Assembly (NCBI GenBank): GCA_902362725.1
Contig: CABIXM010000022.1
Span: 1 to 56,553 of the forward strand
DNA length: 56,553 bases
DNA from: Clostridiaceae bacterium
Lineage (GTDB): Bacteria > Bacillota > Clostridia > Lachnospirales > Lachnospiraceae
Reading direction: 5' to 3'
Of the stretch, positions 8,010-17,959 are shown piece after piece (positions within the stretch are counted from its first letter, which is position 1; the number at the start of each line of letters is the position of its first letter). A program made the translations under genes and the position numbers. A model generated the notes under the pieces. It was not told where the DNA came from, made no database searches, and saw only the letters and a list, made by a program, of their open reading frames with translations.

Positions 8010-8011
8010 TT

Positions 8012-8374
8012 TTACGCCTCCAGATCCTCGGCGGTAATGACAGATCCATCTCTCCAGATACGCTCCAGATCATAGAACAGACGATTTTCTTCATCGAACA
8101 CATGAATGATGATATCGCCATAATCCAGCAGGATCCAGTTGGCGCTGTTATAGCCCTCCACCTGCTTTGGGACGAAGCCTGCCTTATGGAGCTCCTCCTG
8201 CACGTTGTCCACCATAGCCTGCACCTGGTTTTTATTGGAACCGCTGGCAATCAGAAAATAATCGGCCAGAACGGAAATTTCCGAAATATCAATGATACGG
8301 ATATCACGCGCTTTCTTGTCTTCCATGGCCTGATAAGCCAGACGCGCCATTTCCTTAGACTGCTTCTGTGTCAT
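8012..8374 (-). CDS. rsfS: Ribosome silencing factor RsfS
   Basis: A 120-residue RsfS/Iojap-family protein, recognised from ARDIRIIDISE, SVLADYFLIASG, and GYNSANWILLDYGDIIIHVF. Such proteins bind L14 on the large subunit and block subunit joining when nutrients are short. The frame is open further upstream, but the ATG at 8374 has AGGAGG correctly spaced before it. The start overlaps the end of yqeK by 20 bp, consistent with translational coupling. Confidence 0.95.
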   Translation of the reverse strand: MTQKQSKEMARLAYQAMEDKKARDIRIIDISEISVLADYFLIASGSNKNQVQAMVDNVQEELHKAGFVPKQVEGYNSANWILLDYGDIIIHVFDEENRLFYDLERIWRDGSVITAEDLEA

Positions 8375-8963
8375 GGTTTGCCTCCTCACGCTTTGTCTTG
8401 TAATATTCATAGGCTTTGACTGTCATCTCGTCCACCTCGCCCGGGCCATCGTCCAGATAGGACAGCGTATCAGACAGAATCTTATACAAAGCTTCATTCA
8501 AGTCAATGAATGCAAGCTTCCGTACCTCCGTCAGATTCGGTGCCTTGTTCCGGCGAGGCTCGATGTAGTCCGCCACATAGACGATCTTGTCGAGCAATGA
8601 CATATTTGGTTTACCGGTTGTATGATTTAAGATAGCGCTGACAATCTCCTTGTCGTCAATGCCGTATTCATGCATGGCCAGAAAAGCCCCAAGCTTTGCA
8701 TGTAGCAGAAAAGGATTGCGCCGCTCCACCTCTGTGATTTGAATGTTGTGCTTCTCACACAGCTTTAATTTCTTTCCATTGGGAATGCATTTGGCACAGT
8801 CGTGAAGAAGTCCCGCCATCTGCGCCTTCTGAATATCGTACTCATAGCGCATGGCCAGCGCGGCAGAGGTATACATGACGCCCAGCGTGTGCTGGTAACG
8901 TCCCTCGTCCATCTCCCGCTTCAGCTTTTTCTGATAGGATTTCATATCATAATTCTTCATCAT
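8355..8963 (-). CDS. yqeK: HD-domain Ap4A hydrolase, YqeK family
   Basis: A 202-residue HD-superfamily hydrolase. Metal-binding motifs include His in RYQHTLGV, the HD pair in GLLHDCAK, and NHTTG, as in YqeK proteins, which split diadenosine tetraphosphate symmetrically into two ADP. It sits between nadD and rsfS, the conserved order in Firmicutes. AAGGAG precedes the ATG at 8963. Confidence 0.92.
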   Translation of the reverse strand: MMKNYDMKSYQKKLKREMDEGRYQHTLGVMYTSAALAMRYEYDIQKAQMAGLLHDCAKCIPNGKKLKLCEKHNIQITEVERRNPFLLHAKLGAFLAMHEYGIDDKEIVSAILNHTTGKPNMSLLDKIVYVADYIEPRRNKAPNLTEVRKLAFIDLNEALYKILSDTLSYLDDGPGEVDEMTVKAYEYYKTKREEANHDTEAV

Positions 8964-8975
8964 ACTTGGTACTCC

Positions 8976-9596
8976 TTAAGCCGGACTGTATAATCCCTGT
9001 TTGTAAATATATTCCTCCACCGCGGCAGGCACATAATACCGGATGGAACGGCCGTTGTGGACGCGCTCTCGGATCATATTGGAGGAAATGTCGATGTTGG
9101 GCGTCTCCATGGGATAGATATGAGCGCCGAACATCCCGGAAAGCTCCTGAATGCGCCTGGTCAAAGCCTCACTTTCCATATGATCCCGGGTGGCTGCCAG
9201 AATGCTGCAGGCGTCGCAGATGCGCTTGGGTTCCATCCAGGTGTGAAAATGCACCAGGGAATCCGCTCCCAGGATAAAATAATAATCTGTATCCGGGTGC
9301 TTCCGTTTCAGAAATTCCAGGGTCGCATAGGTATAATGATAATCCTGTGGCGTCTTCTCGAAATCAGATACCTTAAGATGGGGATTGTCAGACACCGCAA
9401 GCTCGGCCATGTGGGTGCGGTCTGCCATACTGGCGTTCACCTGACCGGCCTTGTGGGGCGGATTGCCATTTGGCATAATCAGCACATAGTCCAGGGAAAA
9501 GGATTCGTAGGCCGCTTCGGCCAGAATCAGATGTCCGGTATGAATCGGATCGAAGGTTCCACCAAGAATACCGACCTTTTTTCGCGTAGGCTCCAT
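8976..9596 (-). CDS. nadD: Nicotinate-nucleotide adenylyltransferase
   Basis: A 206-residue nucleotidyltransferase of the NadD family: GGTFDPIHTGH near the N-terminus (nucleotide-binding HxGH motif) and ISSNMIRERV near the C-terminus (ISSTxxR motif). It joins nicotinate mononucleotide and ATP to form deamido-NAD in NAD synthesis. It is followed after 12 bp by yqeK in the housekeeping block. Confidence 0.96.
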   Translation of the reverse strand: MEPTRKKVGILGGTFDPIHTGHLILAEAAYESFSLDYVLIMPNGNPPHKAGQVNASMADRTHMAELAVSDNPHLKVSDFEKTPQDYHYTYATLEFLKRKHPDTDYYFILGADSLVHFHTWMEPKRICDACSILAATRDHMESEALTRRIQELSGMFGAHIYPMETPNIDISSNMIRERVHNGRSIRYYVPAAVEEYIYKQGLYSPA

Positions 9597-9638
9597 GATA
9601 ATAACCGCCTTTCCATGTATACTGTGTCTGAAAATTAT

Positions 9639-9941
9639 TTATAACGGAAGAAGAATCTTCTTTTTCTTATACTTTTCGTCTGTATTTTCGCGATACAGCA
9701 CGATCTTCTTGCCGATAACCTGCACCACCTGAGAGCGGGTGCGGTCGGCGATAACCTCTGCGATCTCTCGGGGATCGTCGGCGCAGTTCTGCAGAACGCT
9801 GAGCTTAATCAGCTCTCTGGCAGTCAGCGCTTCGTCCACAGCCTTGGTAAATTCCGGTGTGACAGAGGATTTGCCCACCTGGAAAATCGGGTCCATGGTC
9901 ATCGCAAGGCCTTTTAAATAAGCACGCTGTTTACTTGTCAT
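9639..9941 (-). CDS. yhbY: YhbY-family RNA-binding protein
   Basis: A 100-residue CRM (CRS1/YhbY) domain protein beginning MTSKQRAYLKGLAM, with the GKSSVTPEF loop that corresponds to the family's GxxG-type RNA-binding turn. YhbY associates with pre-50S ribosomal particles. AAAGGAG lies before the ATG. It is downstream of obgE, separated by a structured 200-bp spacer. Confidence 0.93.
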   Translation of the reverse strand: MTSKQRAYLKGLAMTMDPIFQVGKSSVTPEFTKAVDEALTARELIKLSVLQNCADDPREIAEVIADRTRSQVVQVIGKKIVLYRENTDEKYKKKKILLPL

Positions 9942-9970
9942 GGTGTCTCCTTTTGTCTTATATTTATACC

Positions 9971-10134
9971 GCAGTGCGGGCTCAACTTGCCCCAGGGCAC
10001 TCTCTCGCCCTCCGGGCTCACCTTGCCGCTACGCTCCGTTTCGCTCGCGGGCTTCGCCCTATGTGTCCAAAAGTCAACCGTCTGCCTTATGTGCAAGCAC
10101 AACGTCAGCCAGCTGACTTTCGTCCACGCACTGC
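9971..10134. repeat. Closed, hairpin-rich intergenic element between obgE and yhbY
   Basis: GCAGTGCG (9971-9978) and CGCACTGC (10127-10134) are perfect complements closing a 148-nt interior. Inside are GTCAGC/GCTGAC, GGGC-gaa-GCCC, and GGGC...GCCC hairpins and a near-repeat of GGGCTCAACTTGCC as GGGCTCACCTTGCC. It is GC-rich relative to its surroundings and non-coding. It could be an RNA structure in the operon transcript or an inserted palindromic element. Confidence 0.55.
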
Positions 10135-10141
10135 TCATTGC

Positions 10142-11449
<1,308 letters not shown>

Positions 11450-11459
11450 TTAAAATGGT

Positions 11460-11492
11460 AAAAAAGGCTTCAAATCTTTCCGACTTGAAGCC
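11460..11492 (-). terminator. Internal terminator between rpmA and obgE
   Basis: On the minus strand GGCTTCAA and TTGAAGCC (11485-11492, 11466-11473) form an 8-bp stem followed by TTTTTT. There is no room for a promoter between it and obgE, so it probably lowers expression of the GTPase relative to the ribosomal proteins. Confidence 0.8.
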
Positions 11493-11505
11493 TTTCATAA
11501 CCAAC

Positions 11506-11793
11506 TTATTCTGCTGCTACCGGAACGATAGAAACCTGCTTCTTATCTCTTCCCTTTCTCTCGAATCTTACGATTCCGTCGGTCAGAGCAAACAGTGTAT
11601 CATCGCCACCGCGTCCTACGTTCACACCCGGGTGAATCTTGGTTCCGCGCTGTCTGTAAAGAATGTTTCCGGCCTTTACGAACTGTCCGTCGGCTCTCTT
11701 AGCTCCCAGTCTCTTGGACTCGGAATCTCTGCCGTTCTTTGTAGAACCTACTCCCTTTTTATGAGCGAATAACTGAAGGTTCATCTGTAACAT
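11506..11793 (-). CDS. rpmA: 50S ribosomal protein L27
   Basis: A 95-residue L27 with the Firmicutes N-terminal extension [10 protein letters not shown] followed by [14 protein letters not shown], the mature N-terminus that reaches the peptidyl-transferase centre. The extension is normally removed after Phe by the protease Prp, encoded directly upstream. The frame is open to a further upstream ATG, but AAGGAGG lies correctly before 11793. Confidence 0.97.
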   Translation of the reverse strand: MLQMNLQLFAHKKGVGSTKNGRDSESKRLGAKRADGQFVKAGNILYRQRGTKIHPGVNVGRGGDDTLFALTDGIVRFERKGRDKKQVSIVPVAAE

Positions 11794-11797
11794 GGTA

Positions 11798-12118
11798 TTA
11801 CACCTCCTTGAATACAATCCTGATATATGGTTTCCCATAGCTTTTTTGAATGTCTGTCAGCCCAAGTACCATGGAATCCATCAAAAGTGCGGCTTTCTCG
11901 GATAAAGGCTCCGGGAACGTACAGGTCAGCGACCCGTCCTCCTGTTCTCCGGAAAATTCATCCTCTGTGAAGGCCTCGATAGAGTTCAGCGTATTCAGTG
12001 AAAGTACACTGACCGCTGCACAGATGATATCGGAACCCTCCTCCGCGTATCCGGCATGTCCATTGATATCAAACCCCAGATACTGATTGGATTTCTTATA
12101 TATGGTAACGGTTATCAT
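11798..12118 (-). CDS. prp: Ribosomal-processing cysteine protease Prp
   Basis: A 106-residue Prp (YsxB) protein. The catalytic pair is visible: His in [10 protein letters not shown] (about 21) and Cys in DIICAAVS (about 33). It cleaves the N-terminal extension of L27 and is essential where that extension exists. It lies between rplU and rpmA, the universal Firmicutes order, 4 bp before rpmA. Confidence 0.95.
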   Translation of the reverse strand: MITVTIYKKSNQYLGFDINGHAGYAEEGSDIICAAVSVLSLNTLNSIEAFTEDEFSGEQEDGSLTCTFPEPLSEKAALLMDSMVLGLTDIQKSYGKPYIRIVFKEV

Positions 12119-12123
12119 GACAA

Positions 12124-12480
12124 TTACTCAGCGTCTGCTGCTTCAGTGTCAGCTTTCTTCGCACGCGGCTTTCTTACGGAGATCTTCTCGATCTTCACTT
12201 CCGTGTACTGCTGTCTGTGACCATTCTTTTTGTGATATCCAGATTTTCTCTTGTACTTGTAAACGATGACTTTCTTGCCCTTACCATCACCGATTACAGA
12301 TGCAGTTACAGTAGCTCCTGCTACAGTCGGTGTACCTACGGTCAGAGAATCTCCGCCAACTGCGAGAACCTGATCGAACTTATACTTCTCACCAGCTGCA
12401 ACGCCAAGCTTCTCAACCTTGATCACGTCGCCTTCAGATACTTTGTACTGTTTACCACCTGTTGCAATAATTGCGTACAT
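12124..12480 (-). CDS. rplU: 50S ribosomal protein L21
   Basis: A 118-residue L21 beginning [14 protein letters not shown], with the conserved [17 protein letters not shown] near the C-terminus, then an extra Ala/Glu/Asp-rich tail ending TEAADAE. The chosen start at 12480 has GGAGG ahead of it. It is the first gene of the operon and is preceded by a leader RNA region and a good promoter. Confidence 0.97.
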   Translation of the reverse strand: MYAIIATGGKQYKVSEGDVIKVEKLGVAAGEKYKFDQVLAVGGDSLTVGTPTVAGATVTASVIGDGKGKKVIVYKYKRKSGYHKKNGHRQQYTEVKIEKISVRKPRAKKADTEAADAE

Positions 12481-12612
12481 CCTGTGGCACCTCCTAATAT
12501 AATTACTCGCCAATTTCGGTGACATGCCTTTCAGCATAACTGAAAATGCACATACTTATACCTCGTTGTGCGGCATCTTTAATATAATAACAGGATGATT
12601 TGTCTCTGTCAA
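12481..12612 (-). promoter_or_regulatory. rplU operon promoter and L21 leader
   Basis: On the minus strand TTGACA (12607-12612) and TATTAT (12584-12589) are spaced 17 bp. The transcript then has about 95 nt of untranslated leader containing CTGAAAGGCATG, a position and size consistent with the Firmicutes L21 leader thought to mediate autogenous control. The promoter call is firm; the leader identity is inferred. Confidence 0.7.
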
Positions 12613-12654
12613 GATATTTTAAAATTATTTTACGGATTTTTTGGGAATACGCAC

Positions 12655-13881
12655 CTACTCCTGCACCTGCTCTGCCAGTGTTTTCTGGATCTTTTTCCGG
12701 GTGATTTCCACCAGTCCCAGAGGCGTCATATCCACCAGCGTGGCTTTAACCGGATCCCGTTTTAATTCGGAGGCAAGCACAGACAGTAATGTCCGGTTAT
12801 CCTCCTCCCGATCCATGTCGATAAAGTCCGCTACGATAATACCGGACAGATTCCGGAGACGCAGCTGGCGGGCTGCTTCCCTGGCGGCCTCCAGATTGAT
12901 TTTCAAAAAGGTGTCCGATTTTTTCTTTTTGCCTGTGTATTTGCCGGTGTTCACGTCTATGACGGTCAGAGCCTCCGTAGGCTGGATAACCAGATAGCCG
13001 CCGGATTTGAGCCATACCCGCTCCTTCAGGGCGTCCTCCAGGGCTTTGGAGAGCCCATAGACGCTATCCAGGGAAGGGGCTGTTTTTTCATAAAACTCAA
13101 GCTTTGGCAAATCCTCCGGCTGGTGGAGCGTCAGGTAATCCCGTAGCTCTTCGTATATCTCCGGCCGATCCGTCAGAATCTTATCAAAGCTGTCGGTCCG
13201 CAGTCCCCGCAATCTGGCAGTATAGGCGGAGGGTTCTCTGTATACAAGGGAAAAACAGGTCTGGTTCCGACCGGTTTCCACGGTGCGGCGATAGGTTTCT
13301 GTCAGCTCTTTCAGCTCCTGGCGTAAATCCTCTTCGGAAATTCCGGCCGCATTGGTACGGACGATGATACCGAAATCATCGCCCAGAAAGGGCTCCGCGA
13401 TCGCCCGGAGCCGTTCTCTTTCGGCAGGTGTCAATTTGGAGGAAAGTCCCAGATGTCGTTTCCCGCTGGTGAGAACCAGGTATTTTCCTGCGAAATTCAG
13501 GTTTCCGCTGACGGTAGGAGCTTTCGTTTTCACGGCCTCCCGGCTCACCTGGACCAGAAGCTCGTCTCCGGCTGCCAGCTCCTTCTTTTTCTTCGGCGTA
13601 GTAAAAGCAGGCGTTTCCCCGGCGTCCAGGGCGTAATAACAGAGCTGCCCATCCCCTATCTCGATAAAAGCGGCGTTGATGTTGGCGGCAATGTTTTTTA
13701 CCTTGCCCACATAGATATTGCCCAGGATAGAGTTGCCGCCGGAGGGCAGGCAGGAAAGCTCGGCCGCGGATCCATTTTCATAGAAAGCGTAAACAGTACG
13801 CTCCACGCCTCTGACCGAAAGGGTGGAAACTAAAAAAGTACCGCTTGTTGTCTGCTCCTTGATGAGCTCTGTCGGTTCCAT
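12655..13881 (-). CDS. rng: Ribonuclease E/G family endoribonuclease
   Basis: A 408-residue RNase E/G. It has the S1-like part (GNIYVGKV...AAFIEIG, about 53-80) and the DNase I-like catalytic region with its two Mg-binding Asp motifs, VIDVNTGK (about 318) and IVADFIDMDRE (about 361). It lacks the Zn-link Cys pair and the long C-terminal scaffold of E. coli RNase E, as in short Gram-positive forms. Probable roles are mRNA turnover and rRNA 5' processing. Its ATG overlaps the preceding stop (TAATG), so translation is coupled to the DUF2344 gene. Confidence 0.93.
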   Translation of the reverse strand: MEPTELIKEQTTSGTFLVSTLSVRGVERTVYAFYENGSAAELSCLPSGGNSILGNIYVGKVKNIAANINAAFIEIGDGQLCYYALDAGETPAFTTPKKKKELAAGDELLVQVSREAVKTKAPTVSGNLNFAGKYLVLTSGKRHLGLSSKLTPAERERLRAIAEPFLGDDFGIIVRTNAAGISEEDLRQELKELTETYRRTVETGRNQTCFSLVYREPSAYTARLRGLRTDSFDKILTDRPEIYEELRDYLTLHQPEDLPKLEFYEKTAPSLDSVYGLSKALEDALKERVWLKSGGYLVIQPTEALTVIDVNTGKYTGKKKKSDTFLKINLEAAREAARQLRLRNLSGIIVADFIDMDREEDNRTLLSVLASELKRDPVKATLVDMTPLGLVEITRKKIQKTLAEQVQE

Positions 13882-14603
13882 TAAAATTCTTCTCCCAGAT
13901 CTTCCAGTGATACCAGTCTGCGGGGTTCTCCCTCAGCCACCAGATTCGCGTACAGCTCCTTCCGGTGAAGCAGAAGGGCAAATTCCGGAAGGGTAAAGCC
14001 GGCGTAAGCCGCAAAAGCCTCCAATACCAGCTCCGGCTTTACATTCTCCGCGCTGCCGGCAGAAAGCTGCAGGAAAATGGAATCCTCCTGACAACGAGAC
14101 TTATAAATCAGGGGCTTCAAATCCAGCTCCCGCTCTCCCTTTTTCGTCTTTTTGGTGACCAGAATCTGTTCCTGTGCGCAGAACGCCGCCCATTTTTCCT
14201 CCAGGCCATTTCCAAAGACGCAGCCCTCAGGCAGGCTGTTTTCCCGGAAACGAACCTCGTAATCGGCAGCCGCTACCAGGGACATGGCGTTGGCGGACTT
14301 TTCCTCGGGGATCTTCCGGAAGGAAAGAACCTCCACGCCCTCAGCCATAACCCCGTTCAGCCGCTTGACTGCCGCTTCGGAGGACAGTTCATTTCCAATC
14401 TCAATGTCCAGGTACTCGCCGTCACTGGTAAGGCCTACGCCTAAGGGAGAGGCGAAGGACATGATCATATGGGGGCTGAAGCCTGCGGAATAACAGATAT
14501 CGATATCTGCCCGGCGCATGGCCTTCTGGAAATAACGCATGATATCCAGATGGCCGATAAATTTCATGATACCGTATTTACGGAATTTAATGCGGATTTT
14601 CAT
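13881..14603 (-). CDS. TIGR03936 / DUF2344 radical SAM-associated protein
   Basis: A 240-residue protein of the TIGR03936 (DUF2344) family, recognised from the N-terminal IKFRKYGIMKFIGHLD and SAGFSPHMIMSFASPLG. Members almost always follow a TIGR03960 radical SAM protein and precede RNase E/G, exactly the order here. The function is unknown; an RNA-modification role with the radical SAM partner is a plausible inference. The ATGA overlap with the upstream gene implies coupling. Confidence 0.9.
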   Translation of the reverse strand: MKIRIKFRKYGIMKFIGHLDIMRYFQKAMRRADIDICYSAGFSPHMIMSFASPLGVGLTSDGEYLDIEIGNELSSEAAVKRLNGVMAEGVEVLSFRKIPEEKSANAMSLVAAADYEVRFRENSLPEGCVFGNGLEEKWAAFCAQEQILVTKKTKKGERELDLKPLIYKSRCQEDSIFLQLSAGSAENVKPELVLEAFAAYAGFTLPEFALLLHRKELYANLVAEGEPRRLVSLEDLGEEF

Positions 14604-16486
14604 GCGTTTTCACCTCCTGTAACCATCGCCGCTGTGGGACAGCAGCCTGCGTGATAGCTGCCTGCGCCACAGCCCTGGCACTGCTGACGGCAGTTGGGCG
14701 TCACGGTCTCTTCGTGAGCGCGCTTCCACTCCCGCAACAGAAATTTTTTGGTAACGCCGATGTCGATAAAGTCCCAGGGGAACCGCTCGTTTTCATCGCG
14801 ATGACGTGTCGTGTAGAACGGAATATCCAGACCGGTCTCTTCAAAGGCCTGAAGCCACTTGTCGTTATCGAAGCATTCGCTCCAGGAATCGAAGAGGCAG
14901 CCCTTGCGGTAGGCCGCAAGCAGGGAAGCTCCCACCCGCCGGTCGCCCCGGGCCAGGATTCCCTCCAGCACCGTTACGTCCGCCTCATGCCAGTTATATT
15001 TGATACTCTTTTTATTGAGCTGGGCTTTGATTTCGCTGTTGACAATATATGCCTTATCTAGGAACTCCTCCTTGGTACACATGCGCGCCCACTGGAAGGG
15101 CGTAAAGGGTTTCGGCACAAAAAAGGAGGTGCTGACGGTAATCTGACATTTGCCATTCCGCTTATCCTTGGGAATCTCATAGTACCGTTTCGCAATCTTT
15201 TCAGCCAGCCATGCGATAGCCTTCTCATCTTCTACCGTCTCCGTGGGCTGTCCCAGCATAAAGTAAAGCTTCACCTTCTGCCAGCCGCCCTCAAAGGCCT
15301 GTCCGGCTCCTTCCAGAATGATTTCCTCGGTCAGCCCCTTGTTGATCACGTCCCGGAGACGCTGGGAACCGGCCTCCGGCGCAAAGGTCAGGCTGCTCTT
15401 GCGGATATCCTGTACCTTGCTCATGACGTCCAGGGAAAAGGCGTCGATACGAAGGGATGGCAGGGAAATGTTGACGCCTTTATTTCCAAAGGTGTCGATG
15501 AGAAAATTTACCAGCTCCGGTAAATGACTGTAATCACTGGAGCTTAAAGAGCTTAAGGAGATTTCCTCATGTCCGGTATTCCGGAGCATTTCGGTTGCAG
15601 CCTCCGTAAGCATCTCCAGAGAGCGCTCCCGGATAGGACGGTACAGCATACCGGCCTGACAGAAGCGGCAGCCACGGATGCAGCCGCGCTGAATTTCCAG
15701 CACTACACGATCCTGGGTGACCTTAATAAACGGAACCAGCGGCTTCTTCGGATAAAAGGTATGGGTCAGATCTGTAACCACCTGCTTTTGAACCTTTGCG
15801 GGCGCATGGGGATTGTTGGACTCCATGGACGCAAGGGTTCCGTCCTCGTTATACGTCACATCATAGAACGAAGGCACATAGATTCCCGGGATTTCCGCCG
15901 CACGCTCCAGGAATTGTACACGGCTCTCCCCTGCCGCTTTGGAGGCCTTGAACGCGTCCAGAAGGGCAAAATAGGAGGTTTCTCCTTCACCGATGTAAAA
16001 GAGGTCGAAGAAATCGGCCAGGGGCTCCGGGTTGGTAGCACAGGGGCCGCCTCCGATGACAATGGGGTCGTCCCAGGTACGGTCCTTTGCGTAAAGAGGG
16101 ATCTGGCTCAGATCCAGAATCTGCAGGACATTCGTGTATGCCATTTCGTACTGGAGGGTCACTCCAAGAAAGTCCATCTCCCGAATGGGATCCTGGGATT
16201 CCAGGGCAAACAGGGGAATGTTCTGCTCCCGCATGATTTTATCCAGATCGGTCCAGGGAGAATAGACGCGTTCACACCAGACGTCCTCTCTTTGATTGAA
16301 CATGTCATACAGAATTTGAATGCCTAAGTGGGACATGCCGATCTCGTAGACGTCCGGGAAGCACATGGCAAAACGGACGTCCACTGCGTTCCGGTCTTTC
16401 ATTACCGCGTTGATCTCGTTTCCAAGATACCGGGCCGGTTTATCTATTTTTAATAAAATTTCATCTGATAGAGCTAATCTTTTCAT
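14600..16486 (-). CDS. TIGR03960 radical SAM protein with B12-binding-like N-terminus
   Basis: A 628-residue radical SAM enzyme. An N-terminal cobalamin-binding-like Rossmann region (about 30-190) precedes the radical SAM core, whose Fe-S motif is CIRGCRFC (about 273-280). The C-terminus ends in a cysteine-rich cluster (CRQQCQGCGAG...CC), perhaps a second metal site. Substrate is unknown. It is first of a three-gene unit with the DUF2344 protein and RNase G, and GAGGT precedes the ATG. Confidence 0.92.
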   Translation of the reverse strand: MKRLALSDEILLKIDKPARYLGNEINAVMKDRNAVDVRFAMCFPDVYEIGMSHLGIQILYDMFNQREDVWCERVYSPWTDLDKIMREQNIPLFALESQDPIREMDFLGVTLQYEMAYTNVLQILDLSQIPLYAKDRTWDDPIVIGGGPCATNPEPLADFFDLFYIGEGETSYFALLDAFKASKAAGESRVQFLERAAEIPGIYVPSFYDVTYNEDGTLASMESNNPHAPAKVQKQVVTDLTHTFYPKKPLVPFIKVTQDRVVLEIQRGCIRGCRFCQAGMLYRPIRERSLEMLTEAATEMLRNTGHEEISLSSLSSSDYSHLPELVNFLIDTFGNKGVNISLPSLRIDAFSLDVMSKVQDIRKSSLTFAPEAGSQRLRDVINKGLTEEIILEGAGQAFEGGWQKVKLYFMLGQPTETVEDEKAIAWLAEKIAKRYYEIPKDKRNGKCQITVSTSFFVPKPFTPFQWARMCTKEEFLDKAYIVNSEIKAQLNKKSIKYNWHEADVTVLEGILARGDRRVGASLLAAYRKGCLFDSWSECFDNDKWLQAFEETGLDIPFYTTRHRDENERFPWDFIDIGVTKKFLLREWKRAHEETVTPNCRQQCQGCGAGSYHAGCCPTAAMVTGGENA

Positions 16487-16511
16487 AAATACCTCTCTGA
16501 TTTCTTATATT

Positions 16512-17879
16512 TTACAGGCTGTTGTCGGCCTGTGTTCCTGGTGTTTCGGTCGCCCGTTCCAGCTCCTGTACCGCCAGCATTCCCAACAGAATAAATCCGA
16601 AATCCAGGAAAATACTAGTGCGCTCCGAGGAGGCCCAGACTGTAGGCGACAAGCCCATACTGATCTTGGAGGCGGAGGCAATGACGAGGAGTGCCAGCGT
16701 GTCCATGAAACGTTTTGTCCTGCCCCAGATGAGGAACAGGGAAATTACCACACAGACGCAGCAGAGCGTGTATACAAGCAGCAGGATCCGTACAGAATCC
16801 GGCAGGCTTCCCTGATAATATACCACAGGCTGATCAAAGTCAAATACATGGAGAATCAGGTGTACCCATGGGTACTCCCTGTATCTTCCAAAGAGCAGGA
16901 CGCCCAGAAGCCCCAGGTTCGAAAGCAGCGGAATCGCTGCGATTACGCGCGCCGGGAGGCTTCTCTGCTTCTTCCATACGGCAGCCAGAAGAATCATGGT
17001 CATCAGAAGATACGGCAGATTCAGATCCTGATACAGCGTCTTTAACAGGCTGTACCAGCCAAGCAGTATTTTCTGAACCAGGCTGAAACCGGCGTAGGCC
17101 GGGAACCAGAAATCAATGTTAGAGGCCTTGCGTGCCGCATTGCCGGGGCAGATGACGACGCAGACGGCAAAAAATATGGACAGGGTCAGCAGCAGGTACA
17201 GATAGGGATTCGTCTTCCGGCCCCGTAGTTTATCTGTAATAAGCAGATACAGGCAGGCCAATAGGGCCATGGCGCAGATTTGCTCCTGATTGATGGCAAA
17301 GATGGCCGCAAAGGCACCGAGGACATAGAACCCTTTTTTGCAGGCACCGTCCTGATACCAGAGGTACAGGGGCAGCGCAGCCACCAGAAGAGCTGCCAGA
17401 GGCCACCAGTAATTGATGGTTGTGGTCATATAGCCAGCCGAATCCATTTCCGTAAAATCATAGGAAAGGAGGAGGCAGAGGAACAGAATCAGGGATGTAA
17501 GCGGAACAGCCGTCCAAGTCCCAGACAAAGTGTTTTTGTCAGTCTGGATACTGCTTCCACTTCCATGTTTCCCATAGCCGCTGCAGAAAAATCCGCACAA
17601 CAGCCACGCAATCAGCACCGACACCAGAATATCCAGCACCTTCCAGACCCAGATGGGTTGCTGCAGTACCAGCACCAGCACGCCCTCGATCACAAGCCGG
17701 GAGGACCAGCCATACCAGCGCTTCACCATGAATGCGCCGAAGCTTGTATCATCAAGGCAGGTCATAAAGTAGTAATCGTCCCCGCCGCCTAGCTTCAGCC
17801 AGAACATATGAAAAAGAATCGCCAGGACTCCATAGAAGCCAAGCAGAATCCAAGTTCGTTTGTCTTTCAACCAGATCAT
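16512..17879 (-). CDS. Multi-spanning membrane protein, DUF6056-like
   Basis: A 455-residue protein with about ten or more hydrophobic helices. GGDDYYFM near the first extracytoplasmic loop and WYGWSSRLV shortly after resemble the acidic and WxxR motifs of DUF6056/GtrII-type membrane glycosyltransferases. It probably transfers a sugar from a lipid carrier to a cell-surface polymer, but this rests on weak motif similarity. It is about 80 bp downstream of another large membrane protein with the same theme. Confidence 0.65.
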   Translation of the reverse strand: MIWLKDKRTWILLGFYGVLAILFHMFWLKLGGGDDYYFMTCLDDTSFGAFMVKRWYGWSSRLVIEGVLVLVLQQPIWVWKVLDILVSVLIAWLLCGFFCSGYGKHGSGSSIQTDKNTLSGTWTAVPLTSLILFLCLLLSYDFTEMDSAGYMTTTINYWWPLAALLVAALPLYLWYQDGACKKGFYVLGAFAAIFAINQEQICAMALLACLYLLITDKLRGRKTNPYLYLLLTLSIFFAVCVVICPGNAARKASNIDFWFPAYAGFSLVQKILLGWYSLLKTLYQDLNLPYLLMTMILLAAVWKKQRSLPARVIAAIPLLSNLGLLGVLLFGRYREYPWVHLILHVFDFDQPVVYYQGSLPDSVRILLLVYTLCCVCVVISLFLIWGRTKRFMDTLALLVIASASKISMGLSPTVWASSERTSIFLDFGFILLGMLAVQELERATETPGTQADNSL

Positions 17880-17959
17880 AACCTATGTTTCTCCTTCATT
17901 CGCCTGTGTCAAGGCATATAAGTATATTCCTGGTGCCGCATTTTATTTCGGACTTTCAG

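Noticed and set aside
15569..16327. 252-codon plus-strand open frame
   Set aside because: Mirror of the radical SAM gene; no independent support.
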